Assembly (NCBI RefSeq): GCF_030643805.1
Contig: NZ_CP094656.1
Span: 434,001 to 498,000 of the forward strand
Direction: 5' to 3'
From: Alkalihalobacillus sp. AL-G
GTDB lineage: Bacteria; Bacillota; Bacilli; Bacillales; Fictibacillaceae
Length of the DNA stretch: 64,000 nucleotides
A model generated the notes under the pieces. The model was not told the origin of the DNA. It saw only the letters and a program-made list of their open reading frames with translations, and searched no databases. This document shows positions 26,711 through 35,998 of this stretch, piece by piece (the stretch's first letter is position 1; every line of letters starts with the position of its first letter). Position numbers and translations under genes: made by a program.

Positions 26711-27430
26711 ATGAGAAAAGAAGATTTGACAAAGATATGGGTATACGAAGTCATTCTGATAGCTAAGCATTGGGTTAGCTACTACAGAAAAAGAAAACAG
26801 CGGACAGTCCCTCTGGCTCTTGGTATTTTCTTATTAACTGATTTTAAAACGCTTCTCATTAATTATTTTATAGGAATATATAACGATAGAAGCGTTTCTG
26901 GTATGGGGTTGCCCTTATTCCCGAGCTCAAGTATTTGGCTAGAGATGGCTGGGTTTGCTTTGGTAGCCTTTTCAATCTATCTATCTTGGAAACATGCTAA
27001 AGAGGCACAGAATACAGAACTCATCATCCTTAAGCATTCTTCCCTGTACGTAGCCGACCACAGCAAAGAATATCTGGATTCTCAATCTATCTATTTAAAT
27101 CAAATAGCAGAAATGAAGGAGATATCCAAAGAGAACGTATTAGCAGCACTCCAAAAACAATTTGAGGCAAAAAAGGAATTCGATAAGTATAGTGAAGTTT
27201 ACAATAAGAAGATTAAGGCATACGAAGGCATTGCTCACATCCCATTGGTCTTTTTACTAGGGGTGCAATTGTCAGACAAGAAATACATCCGTTTCTTTGA
27301 ATGGCGTAGACATGTTGGGGCGTGGAAAAGATTAAATCCATTTGGATTCACCTATCCTGAACTCTTATTGAAGGGAGAAAACCCTACAGCTTTCCCCGAT
27401 GAACTCAAAGAAGAAGTAGTCATGTCTTTT
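26711..27430 (+). pseudogene. Truncated two-TM protein with SAVED-like C-terminus (CBASS Cap14-like effector remnant)
   Basis: About 240 residues remain. There are two hydrophobic helices (about 36-56 and 74-94), a coiled linker (about 120-170), and then AHIPLVFLLGVQLSDKKYIR followed by FFEWRRHVGAWKRLNPF. This last part resembles the core of SAVED-type cyclic-nucleotide sensor domains, and two-TM plus SAVED is the layout of the CBASS effector Cap14. The similarity is recalled, not computed. The frame runs straight into an IS110-type transposase sequence near 27430 and stops at 27457, so the C-terminal part is lost. GCAGGA precedes the ATG. No cyclase gene is in the window. Confidence 0.4.
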
Positions 27431-28830
27431 AGACTGGATGCAAAAACTCATCGTTAATCATCAAATGGATCAAGTGATTATTGGGATGGAGCCCACTGGT
27501 CATTACTGGCTTAATTTAGCCCATTTTTTAAAAGAACAGGGAATCAAATTTGTTGTCGTAAATCCTTTACATGTAAAGAAAGCGAAAGAGTTAGATGATA
27601 ACTCACCAACAAAGAATGATGTCAAAGATGCGAAGGTCATTGCACAGTTAGTGAAAGATGGGAGATACGCTGAACCGACTATTCCAGAAGGTGTCTATGC
27701 GGAACTCCGTGGTGCTAGAAAAATTCGCGATCTCTTATCTGTTGATCTTCAATCGGTTCAAGGAAAATTCACAACTGGATTGATCGTTATTTCCCTGAGC
27801 TTTTGACCGTCTTTAAAAACTGGGAAGGAAAAGCATCACTCCAAATATTGAAACTGTACCTACTACCACATGAGTTGGTGAGACTCTCTGATCAAGAGTT
27901 ATTAACCCACCTAAGGCAAACTGTAAAACGTGGAGTAGGTCTAGCGAAGATGCAAGAATTGAAACAAGTGGCCAATCTTTCGATTGGTATTCGTCAGGGT
28001 TCAGATATGGCGAAATTAGAACTGAAGACTCTTTTAGAAAAGTATGAGTTCATACAAACGAAATTCGAAGATCTCGAGTCTAAAATGGACAATCTTCTTG
28101 AACAGGTTCCAGGTGTTGAACAAATGTTGGGGATCACAGGTATTGGTAGGGACACGATCATAGGCTTCTTCTCGGAGGTCGGAGACCTCAGCCAATACAC
28201 TCATCCCCGACAGATTATCAAACTAGCTGGTCTTAACCTAAAGGAAAATACATCAGGGAAGCACAAGGGTCAGACAAAGATTACAAAGAGAGGCAGAAAA
28301 AAATTGAGAGCCCTTTTGTTTAAAGTAGCCATGCCCCTTGTCGCTAAGAATTCAGCTTTTACAGCCTTACATGAGTATTATACAACTCGGCCCAATAATC
28401 CATTGAAGAAGATGCAATTCATGATTGCTTTGTGCAACAAGTTAATTCGTATATTGTTCGCTATCGGTAAAAAGAAGTTTGAATTTAGTGAGGAAAGAAT
28501 GTTAAGCGATATTCCTCATATGGCATTATCACAGGAAGTAGCATAAATTACGCTAGTTTATTTAGTAAGTTATTTAGTTCTTTATTAAGACACTTGAAGC
28601 ACGGATTAGTCAGGCAAACCAACAAAAGTACGGACAATGATCCTGTCGGTTAGCATAGCTGACATCCACCTCATGGAAAGGTTGAACGAAGTAATATTGG
28701 AGCAGAGACTCTGTGAGACATGGGAGGGTTGACCTCCATGAGATTTGTGGAGATCCACATGTGCGATCATATTTTCGCTAATTACCCACTTTTTGGAAGG
28801 AAGTGGTTGAGTGGATAAGCTTTTTTTACT
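27430..28830 (+). mobile_element. Truncated IS110-family element
   Basis: This comprises the broken transposase at 27432-28546 and about 280 bases of structured 3' sequence. The left end of the element, with the first 70-80 codons of the transposase, is absent. It meets the truncated two-TM gene directly. This looks like a deletion junction rather than a clean insertion. The right boundary is an estimate. Confidence 0.6.
27432..28546 (+). pseudogene. IS110-family transposase, 5'-truncated and frameshifted
   Basis: IS110 transposases combine a RuvC-like DEDD domain with a C-terminal Tnp_20 domain holding the catalytic Ser. Here the N-terminal part with the first Asp is missing. DQVIIGMEPTGHYWLNLAHF, NPLHVKKAKELDDNSPTKND and DAKVIAQLVKDGRY follow in one frame to about 27760. 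The rest is in another frame from about 27760: WIDRYFPEL, GVEQMLGITGIGRDTIIGFF, and KLAGLNLKENTSGKHKGQTK to 28546. So it carries two lesions and cannot be active. Confidence 0.88.
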
Positions 28831-29014
28831 CTCAAACTCCAAAAACACCCATTAATTCAACATAATTCCATGATTCAAGCCATTATTAATAATGAACCAC
28901 TATAAAAACTTAAGAAAACTAGAGAAATCGAAAGATTACCCTTTCTTTAGAGGGAGTTTATTGGAACAAGCTGTGTGTTAAATTTCAATTAAAACTTTAA
29001 GGATTGATAATAAA
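28547..29014. other. Structured non-coding sequence behind the IS110-type transposase
   Basis: No ORF is credible. Two adjacent hairpins are seen: CATGGGAGG with CCTCCATG (about 28718-28742) and the palindrome TGTGGAGATCCACA (about 28746-28759). IS110-type elements encode a bridge RNA in a non-coding end, and in the IS1111 group it is downstream of the transposase. This region could be such a remnant. The last 150 bases lead to the gene at 29015. Confidence 0.4.
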
Positions 29015-29473
29015 ATGGCAAGGTTAAAAATCGGTGATGTATTTGAAATAACAACAACGAAAGGAAAAGGTTATTTTCAATATGTTCATAAAGATGAAAT
29101 GATGGGACAGTTAATCCGTTTATTACCCAACTTATATGAGGAAAGTCATATTTTCGAAAGTGAATTAGTTAAGGAAAAAGAGATGTATTTAGTTCATTTT
29201 CCTTTAGGTTCAGCTTTAGAACAAAAGGTAGTAAGAATAAAGGGGAATTATGAAGTACCTAGAGATTTTGTTTTACCAAAGAAATTTAGAAGTAAGCATA
29301 CTATAAAAGGTGAATTTGTTGGTTGGCATATTATTGATTATGAGACTTTGGCAAGGGAAAAAGTTCAAGAATTGACTAACGAACAAAAGCAATTATCACC
29401 TTGGGGAACTTGGAATGATACATTGCTGAAGGAAAGAATGGAACACGGATGGACATTAAATGATTGGACTTAG
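29015..29473 (+). CDS. Putative immunity-like protein (Imm26-like opening)
   Basis: This 152-residue soluble protein opens LKIGDVFEITTTKGKGYFQY, which recalls Imm26-type immunity proteins of polymorphic toxin systems. It ends with a Trp-rich segment (LSPWGTWNDTLLKERMEHGW). AAGGA lies 12 bases before the ATG. It is followed within 2.1 kb by two further small proteins of similar type and no toxin, as in orphan immunity arrays. The family call is tentative. Confidence 0.55.
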   Translation: MARLKIGDVFEITTTKGKGYFQYVHKDEMMGQLIRLLPNLYEESHIFESELVKEKEMYLVHFPLGSALEQKVVRIKGNYEVPRDFVLPKKFRSKHTIKGEFVGWHIIDYETLAREKVQELTNEQKQLSPWGTWNDTLLKERMEHGWTLNDWT

Positions 29474-29492
29474 TTATTAAGCTAAAGGGGGC

Positions 29493-30360
29493 GCGCGACA
29501 AGTTCTGTAATAAGCGCATTGCTGCGCGAAAATACAGGAAGTTTAATACATTAGACTTCAACTTTACAACGGAGGATGGAAATGATGGAACCATGTTTCC
29601 TGAAACCATCCCGTCAATACTCCTGCATGCGTTATAACTGACAGGTTATAGGGTGTGAAGCACAGGTGGATTCGGCAGAACGAAGGCTGAAGCCAGTAAG
29701 GTATGCCGACGGATATGCCGCACGGCTGAAAAACTAGATATGGTGAGAATGTTCTTTGAGAAGGGAACTGACGAACTTCCGAATGTACAGGTCTAGATTT
29801 TGAACATGGGGAAACTTGTGTGTCATCCAACGATGAAGTGCGTGGCGTGGAGTAATAGTGCCCCCTCTGAAACACGCTATACAGAACAAAGGCGGTATCC
29901 AGCTCACAGGCTTATAGGAAGCACCTAATTCTAGAATGGATAGCTACGTTGTAAGGGACTTGGAAAGCAAGGGACGTTGAAATAAGGACTGTCATCCGAA
30001 ACGGTTGCTATAAAGAATTATTCTGAAAGGCATTTATTCTTGTAAGGGTAGGGGTATGACCTAAGAATCTCTTGTAATGGGAGTGGAGGAACAGCCCCAA
30101 GTCTAGCGAAGTGGAATGATTATTTTCCAGGCGTTCATCGCACCGATCGGGTAGGAACGTGGGAACATTGCTCCAGTAGGAGGAATGCCACAGTGCGAGC
30201 TTTTAGTAGGAATCATAAGATACTTCCTGTCTAAAGGTAACGAGGGACTTATAGTCTAGTACATATCGATAGATGGAGCGCTGGATGCTGGGAAACTAGC
30301 ACGTTCGGTGTGGAGCAGGGGAAAAGCTGGAGATAACTTCAAACGCTTACCTATTGCTAA
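29493..30360 (+). ncRNA. ORF-less group II intron
   Basis: About 870 bases with no protein-coding frame and dense structure. Domain V is clear at about 30276-30313: the AGC triad in GAGCGC, an upper stem GCTGG/CTAGC closed by GAAA, the two-base AC bulge, and a lower stem pairing GCGCTGGAT with GTTCGGTGT. Domain VI follows, ending GCTTACCTATTGCTAA near 30360. The 5' end GCGCGACAAG is close to the GUGYG start consensus. The usual reverse transcriptase ORF in domain IV is absent, and none is elsewhere in the window. It lies between two immunity-like genes. Confidence 0.75.
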
Positions 30361-30488
30361 CGAAAATGCAACAGGCATTATAATCAGCGATGGCTGATCA
30401 TTTGTTTTATGTTCATGACTTGGGCAGATTAATGGAAGAAGAAAGGCGTTAGAATTGACCTTAATTCATTTATGCAGAGGTGCTTATT

Positions 30489-30908
30489 ATGGAAGGAAAA
30501 TTAAATAAACAATTAGAAATTCTAAAAAATTCAGTTATTAAAGAAGACTTTATCGATATTGCTTATGATGTTACGGAAGAAATAGAGAGTTATGAAAATG
30601 CTTTTGATGCTATTGAGCCTATTCTTAAGCTGGTAGAACAGAATCCAGAAGTTGATTTTGGTTCACCAGGTCCACTAGTCCACTTTGTTGAACAATTCCA
30701 CGGAAATTTTTATGAAGAAAAGTTGGTTCAATCAATACAGAGGTATCCAACTTCGCACACTTTGTGGATGCTGAATCGAATAATTAATGGTAGTCAGGGA
30801 GAGCAAAAGAAATACTATTTAAATGTATTACAAAATGTTCTTAATTCTCCTAATGTGAGTAATCAGGTGAGTTCTTTAGCCAAAGAATTTTTATCCTTAC
30901 ACAGTTGA
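30489..30908 (+). CDS. Putative immunity-like protein (139 residues)
   Basis: This soluble, acidic protein is probably all-helical. The central stretch GSPGPLVHFVEQFHGNFYEE and RYPTSHTLWMLNRIINGS is of a kind seen in small immunity-like proteins next to polymorphic toxins; I cannot name the family. AGAGG lies eight bases before the ATG. An in-frame TTG three codons upstream is less likely. It follows the group II intron directly. Confidence 0.55.
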   Translation: MEGKLNKQLEILKNSVIKEDFIDIAYDVTEEIESYENAFDAIEPILKLVEQNPEVDFGSPGPLVHFVEQFHGNFYEEKLVQSIQRYPTSHTLWMLNRIINGSQGEQKKYYLNVLQNVLNSPNVSNQVSSLAKEFLSLHS

Positions 30909-31032
30909 TTTATTCAACAAAACTAGCTAATAGAAGCTCATTTCTTGTTGTGTTAAACGGGGTGGAATAGCAGAACAGTGCTATCACTAACGGGATGCTA
31001 TACACTGTGCAGATTGGAAAGGAAAATTTGTT

Positions 31033-31521
31033 ATGAAGAAGCGTTTTGAAAACAAGCACCAAATGTTAGAAAGTTTTGGATATGAGTTCCTTGTTAAATG
31101 CCCGAATTGTAGTGGGAAATCAAAAGTTATTTCTCTTGGTGAACACTCGCCTTATATAACTGGAATAACAAAGAGGTTTCTTTGTTTAAACTGTGGGTTG
31201 ACTAAGGATTATCAGCCTAAGAAGAACTGTTTTAATCAAACTGTGATTTCTTACGGACCAACATGGAATGACGGTTTCATTAACATTGGCGGGGCATTTG
31301 ATTGGTATTTTGGGTTTCCACTTTACTTACAAATTCCCTGTTGTGGTCATACTTTATGGGCGTATAATCATGAACATCTGCAATACCTTAGGAACTATGT
31401 TGAAGCTGAACTTAGAGAAAACGGTGCTTATTATCTTAGTGTAGAAAGTAAACTACCTTTCTGGATGAAGGCTGCAAAAAATAGGGAAACAGTTCTTAAA
31501 GCAATCCAGAAATTAGAGTAA
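31033..31521 (+). CDS. TFIIB-type zinc-ribbon protein
   Basis: This 162-residue protein has a zinc ribbon with CPNCSGKSKV and LCLNCGLTK (Cys pairs about 27 residues apart), then a conserved core: INIGGAFDWYFGFPLYLQIP and CCGHTLWAYNHEHLQYLRNY. Proteins of this type occur near toxin-immunity clusters in Bacillus. AAAGGA precedes the ATG. The function is unknown. It is the third small gene of this kind in a row. Confidence 0.65.
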   Translation: MKKRFENKHQMLESFGYEFLVKCPNCSGKSKVISLGEHSPYITGITKRFLCLNCGLTKDYQPKKNCFNQTVISYGPTWNDGFINIGGAFDWYFGFPLYLQIPCCGHTLWAYNHEHLQYLRNYVEAELRENGAYYLSVESKLPFWMKAAKNRETVLKAIQKLE

Positions 31522-31913
31522 ATTTTGTAAAAAATCTTGTTGTGCTAACGGGATGCTTAACTTCAATAAGACAAATATAATTTATCTATCCATAATAGGG
31601 CGAAAATGTTGAATAAGTAGATGTGAAAACAACAGATTCATTTTCTGCACAGTACAACAATAATGGTTATATATTAATCATCAAGAGACGATCGCTTTTA
31701 AAGTGATCGTCTTTTCATATTTGACCGATACCGCGCAACAAGTATCTTCTTTTGAAAGAATGTACTTCAAGTAAAGAATCTTTATATATGTGTTTGATTT
31801 TGACGGTCGGGCCAGATTATTAAACAAAGATATTGAATATATAAGGAGTCGTTAGGTAATTATGCCTGGATATATATGTTAAAATAAGGATTATATATAT
31901 AAAGGAGTATAAT
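31522..31913. other. Non-coding interval before the OLD-type gene
   Basis: CTAACGGGATGCT near 31545 repeats a motif seen near 30990, and a terminator lies at 31683. The last 100 bases are AT-rich and should hold the promoter of the OLD-type gene. Confidence 0.4.
31683..31715 (+). terminator. Rho-independent terminator
   Basis: AAGAGACGATCGCTTT pairs with AAGTGATCGTCTTTT, which provides the T-rich end. Confidence 0.75.
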
Positions 31914-33587
31914 ATGATAACTAAATTAAGTTTAAAATTTGGTGCTACTTCAGAAAGTGAAAATCTAGAGATTTCTACAACCCCAGTTACAGTTTTTGTA
32001 GGTCCAAACAACTCTGGAAAATCTAAGCTTTTAAGAGAAATATTCAATTTTTGTAGAGAAGGGCGCATCAGTACAAATGATGTGATTCTGGAAGATGTAG
32101 AATTTACGCAAACAGATGAGGAATTTGGAAAAAAGGCATTGTCTCAATTACTACAAAAACCAACACCACAACAGACAATTCCACCAGGAAATGTGATAAT
32201 AGGTAACTTTTCAGATAAAGTCCAGGTTAATGAACAAGATTTTTTAAATATATTTAATGATTCAAACAGACGGAAACAAGATTTTTGTAGGACATTCTTA
32301 CGATTTAACTCGTTATTTTTAGATGGACAGAATAGGATGCAATTAATCAAAGATCAACAAGCTGGCGATTTACAAACTCCCCCTCAAAATAGTTTAAGTT
32401 TACTATTTAGGGATGATGAAAGAAGAAAAGAAGTTAGAAGAATATTATACGATGCTTTTAAAAGGTATTTTGTAATTGATCCGACTAATTTAGGTACTTT
32501 AAAAATGAAATTTTCTGATATAGAACCAGAGAGTGATATGCTGGAAAGAGGTATACATAAAGAAGCTGTAGAATTCCACTCACGAGGGGATGATATAAAA
32601 AATCTTAGTGATGGAGTTAAAGCATTTACTGGAATAATTACCCAAATAGTAGCGGGCGATCCACTAGCCTTGATGATCGATGAACCAGAAGCCTTTTTAC
32701 ATCCTTCATTATCTTTTAAATTAGGCAAAGAAATATCATTATCTGCAGCAAATTCAAATAAAAATATTTTTGTTGCAACTCATAGTGCTAATTTTATTAT
32801 GGGGTGTATTCAATCTGGGGTCCCAGTAAATATTGTTAGGCTGACATATTTACATGGTGTACCAACCGCTAGACTTCTTCCAAGTGATAGTATTTTGAAA
32901 TTAATGAGAAATCCATTGTTAAGATCTACTGGTGTAATTGAAGGTATTTTTTATGAATCGCTTATTGTAACAGAATCAGATTCAGATAGGGCTTTTTATC
33001 AAGAGATAAATGAAAGATTATTAAAGTATACCGATGGATTGGGTATCCCAAATTGCCTATTTATAAATGCTCAAAATAAACAGACAGTTCATCAAATCAT
33101 TAAACCACTAAGAGAATTAGGTATACCAGCAGCTACTATAGTTGACATAGATGTGTTGAAAGAGGGTGGTTCTGTTTGGACAAATTTCCTGATAGGGGGA
33201 TTCGTACCAGACATATCCCATGAATCTTTGGGTAATCTTAGAAATTTAGTAAATAGGAGATTTAATGAATTAAATATAAATATGAAAACCAAAGGTGGTA
33301 TTTCGGCATTACCAAGAGACGATCGTGAAGGTGCAGATAACCTATTAAATCAACTAAAGGAATATGGCTTGTTTGTAATAAAAAATGGAGAATTGGAAAG
33401 TTGGCTAAGTGAATTAGAAGTTACTGGTCATGGTTCAAAATGGTTAATTGAGGTATTTGAAAAAATGGGAGAAAATCCAGATTTAGACGAATATTTAAAA
33501 CCTACTGAGAGAGATGTATGGAAATTCCTTGAATCCATAGGGGATTGGCTTTTAAATCCCAATAGGAAAGGAATTCCTAGTACATAA
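31914..33587 (+). CDS. OLD-family ATP-dependent nuclease (ABC ATPase with TOPRIM)
   Basis: This 557-residue protein couples an ABC-type ATPase to a TOPRIM nuclease. Walker A is GPNNSGKS (residues 30-37), the ABC signature-like segment is LSDGVKAF (about 232), Walker B is LALMIDEPEAFLHP (about 252) and the switch His is in ATHS. The TOPRIM part has VTESDSDRAFY (Glu, about 352) and DIDVLKEGG (Asp pair, about 410). This is the layout of class 1 OLD proteins, which act in phage defence. No UvrD-like GajB partner is next to it. AAAGGAG precedes the ATG. The gene is AT-rich and single. Confidence 0.85.
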   Translation: MITKLSLKFGATSESENLEISTTPVTVFVGPNNSGKSKLLREIFNFCREGRISTNDVILEDVEFTQTDEEFGKKALSQLLQKPTPQQTIPPGNVIIGNFSDKVQVNEQDFLNIFNDSNRRKQDFCRTFLRFNSLFLDGQNRMQLIKDQQAGDLQTPPQNSLSLLFRDDERRKEVRRILYDAFKRYFVIDPTNLGTLKMKFSDIEPESDMLERGIHKEAVEFHSRGDDIKNLSDGVKAFTGIITQIVAGDPLALMIDEPEAFLHPSLSFKLGKEISLSAANSNKNIFVATHSANFIMGCIQSGVPVNIVRLTYLHGVPTARLLPSDSILKLMRNPLLRSTGVIEGIFYESLIVTESDSDRAFYQEINERLLKYTDGLGIPNCLFINAQNKQTVHQIIKPLRELGIPAATIVDIDVLKEGGSVWTNFLIGGFVPDISHESLGNLRNLVNRRFNELNINMKTKGGISALPRDDREGADNLLNQLKEYGLFVIKNGELESWLSELEVTGHGSKWLIEVFEKMGENPDLDEYLKPTERDVWKFLESIGDWLLNPNRKGIPST

Positions 33588-33775
33588 GTGTTTGAAGATA
33601 GATTACTTCTTCCTCAAACGAGCCCTCATTTTAATAAAGAATAATAAAAAACTAAGCCATGAGCTGCGCAGTACAACGATATTATTCAATAGAAAAAGTA
33701 TATTTAACAAGCCGGTGCGATTGTGAAAAGAATTCAGCGAAAATACCAAAGGTAAACACCACTACATCAATAAGT

Positions 33776-33815
33776 CTGCGACACACACTCAAGCCACGTT
33801 GAGTGTGTGTCGCAG
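33776..33815. repeat. 40-bp near-perfect palindrome
   Basis: CTGCGACACACACTCAA and TTGAGTGTGTGTCGCAG form a perfect 17-bp stem around GCCACG. No T-run follows. A degraded copy of one arm and the loop (TTCAAGCCATGTGGAGTG) lies about 30 bases later, at about 33842-33870. Confidence 0.8.
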
Positions 33816-33910
33816 TTAACCTTGAAATAATGGCGATCACTATTCAAGCCATGTGGAGTGCTGTGCGTTCCTAAAATTAAAATAAAATAGTTGATTTATG
33901 CCAACGGATT

Positions 33911-33947
33911 AAAATAGCATTGGAACAAAACCCAATGCTATTTTTTG
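33911..33947 (+). terminator. Rho-independent terminator
   Basis: AAAATAGCATTGG pairs with CCAATGCTATTTT, followed by more T. It lies 325 bases after the OLD-type gene and 76 before the peptidase. Confidence 0.8.
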
Positions 33948-34022
33948 CCTCCAAACAATGTTAATTTTATTAGGTTATAATAAGAGTAAGTTTTCTGATT
34001 ATTCTTCTAATGGGGTGTAATT

Positions 34023-35561
34023 TTGGACCTGAATTTTGAACGATTAAATCAAATAAATAATATTGTTGATTGGAAAAAAGCATATACTACGGAAATTGAA
34101 AAGCTTGATAAGTTATATCAAGAAGAAGAGAAATTGTATTATCTTATGTATGCTCAAGGAAAACAAAATAAAAGACTTGAAGAGATCCTAAATACTAAGC
34201 ATAAGTTGATGACAAACGAGCAACTAGAAGCAACCCTGATTTCCTGGAAAAAAAAGTTTAATGATGACCCAGTTTGGCATAGAAGGCTGAAAGTGTTCTT
34301 ATCTAAGATGAAGCAAGAAGCCATTGACAGCCAAATAGAGTTGGTTGAAATTCAACAACAGTTACAAGGCAACCTTTTGGCTAGCATAATTAATGTAAAC
34401 GGCAAAGAATATAATCTTGGTACGGTTCACTCAAATATCATGGAAAATCCAGATCGTGAACTTCGTAAGCAACTTTTCAAAGAATCTAAAATAATAGGTG
34501 AAAAAAATGAGGATTTATTCAGATCATTAATTCAAAAACGTAATAAGCTGGCTAGGGAATTAGGATACATAAACTATTATTATTTTAGATGTAGTTTGAA
34601 AGAAATTAATATAGATACCTATTTAAACGAAATGAACACTCTATTAGAAAAAATAGCCGATTCCTCAAGCTATTGGAATAATCGAATTAAGGAAAAGTTC
34701 GGTTTGCAAACAATTGATTATTACGACCAATATTTTTCAACCTTTAATTTTCACCAAATGGATAGCAATATATTTAAATCTAGTCGGATGAAAGAAGTAT
34801 TAGGGGACGTAGTGAATAATCTAGGTATAGATATGAGTCAACTCCCTATAGAAGTTGAGAACCTTGAGATTCCTTATGGCGGTTTTTGCATTAATATAAA
34901 CCCAAACGATATAAAACTAGTTGTAAATAAAAGAAATTCCTTTTCTGCATTTTTATCAGGGATACATGAGTTGGGTCATGCAATCGACGGTCATTACAGC
35001 TCTTACAAATATCCAGAGTTATACCGTTTTCATTCGAGTATAGCTGCTGAGGGAGTAGCTGAGTTATTCCAAACAACCATTACTAATGAAGAGTTCCTTA
35101 CAAAACATTTCGATTACCAAGGTGATAACTATTCTAAGATTGAAGAATTAAATCATTTGATGAATGTAAATATGGTAAAAATAAATTACTATTATAGCTT
35201 AGTAGAATATGAATTATATAGTAAGCCTGAACAAAGTTTTCAGAAAGTAGCAAATGAGTGTTATAAGCATGTTTTTGGTGAATCGGGAGAAACATTCCAC
35301 CCAGCTAGTGAAATGTTTTATGTTGAAAATCCAGCTTTTTTTCAAGACTATAACTTCGCATTAGCTATTAGAGACATGATTCGAAACAAGTTTATGATCG
35401 GGAGTCTATACGGAAATACAGAAGTTTTTCATGAAATTCTTGAAAAATATATAGAACCGAATCAACGTTATTCTTGGCAAGAAAGAGTAGAACGACTTTG
35501 TGACGAACCTCATACTTTTGAATACTTAGCAAATACATTAGCTGAAAAACCTCAAGGGTGA
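34023..35561 (+). CDS. M3-type zinc oligopeptidase
   Basis: This 512-residue cytoplasmic metallopeptidase has the HExxH motif in SGIHELGHAIDGHYSS (about 312-327) and the third ligand Glu in AAEGVAELFQT (about 342). The N-terminal half is helical, as in oligoendopeptidase-like proteins. It presumably cleaves short peptides. It starts with TTG after GGGGTG. The divergence from typical PepF (about 600 residues) and the accessory context leave its role open. Confidence 0.8.
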   Translation: MDLNFERLNQINNIVDWKKAYTTEIEKLDKLYQEEEKLYYLMYAQGKQNKRLEEILNTKHKLMTNEQLEATLISWKKKFNDDPVWHRRLKVFLSKMKQEAIDSQIELVEIQQQLQGNLLASIINVNGKEYNLGTVHSNIMENPDRELRKQLFKESKIIGEKNEDLFRSLIQKRNKLARELGYINYYYFRCSLKEINIDTYLNEMNTLLEKIADSSSYWNNRIKEKFGLQTIDYYDQYFSTFNFHQMDSNIFKSSRMKEVLGDVVNNLGIDMSQLPIEVENLEIPYGGFCININPNDIKLVVNKRNSFSAFLSGIHELGHAIDGHYSSYKYPELYRFHSSIAAEGVAELFQTTITNEEFLTKHFDYQGDNYSKIEELNHLMNVNMVKINYYYSLVEYELYSKPEQSFQKVANECYKHVFGESGETFHPASEMFYVENPAFFQDYNFALAIRDMIRNKFMIGSLYGNTEVFHEILEKYIEPNQRYSWQERVERLCDEPHTFEYLANTLAEKPQG

Positions 35562-35998
35562 ATTTAATGGTATTAAGTTTTTAATAACTCTATAAATCCA
35601 CCATCAGGATACTATGGTATACCATAATAGATGATAGAATCCTCTTGAGAAAAATCTTAATGTAAAACATGATTAAAGGTCCATAATAACCGGATGTTAC
35701 TATTGTGCGGAGAACCGTATCATAAGTAAATGAGTTATTTGAATTAGATAGCGGTAGAAGAGCGGTACTAAAAAATGTTGGCGCTATTCTTCTATAAATT
35801 TCCTTTTTCAAGCTAAAAAGATTCATATTGTGTGATAAAATTGTACTAAGTTTTTTGGGGAGGAGATAATGTGAAAAATCTAGAAGAATAATAAAATTCG
35901 GTTAATAAATCCTGACAAGCTACTATAGTAAGTCTAACAGCTTGATTCTTATTAAAATAAGGTCAAGCTTTATTATATTTAGAGGAGGTAGATTTAAT
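35562..35998. other. Non-coding interval with palindrome and a leader-sized ORF
   Basis: An inverted repeat is centred near 35619: TATGGTATACCATA, extended outward by ATCA and TGAT. GAACCGTATCATA is at 35712. A strong ribosome binding site (GGGGAGGAG) precedes a six-codon frame, GTG at 35871 to TAA at 35891. It may be a leader peptide or the remnant of a lost gene. Confidence 0.4.

Larger units (their letters stand above)
33588..34022. other. Non-coding interval with palindrome and terminator
   Basis: The 435 bases between the OLD-type and peptidase genes contain no credible ORF. They hold the palindrome at 33776, its degraded copy, and the terminator at 33911. Confidence 0.5.

Noticed and set aside
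28606-28848. An 80-codon minus-strand frame behind the IS110-type transposase
   Set aside because: It has no ribosome binding site and overlaps the hairpins of the non-coding end.
29564-29875. A 103-codon minus-strand frame
   Set aside because: It lies inside the group II intron, where the structured RNA on the plus strand explains the sequence.
31914-33587. Gabija system
   Set aside because: The OLD-type protein alone fits GajA loosely, but no UvrD-like GajB gene lies next to it.
35590-35826. A 78-codon minus-strand frame
   Set aside because: No ribosome binding site is present, it spans the palindrome near 35619, and the peptide resembles no known protein.
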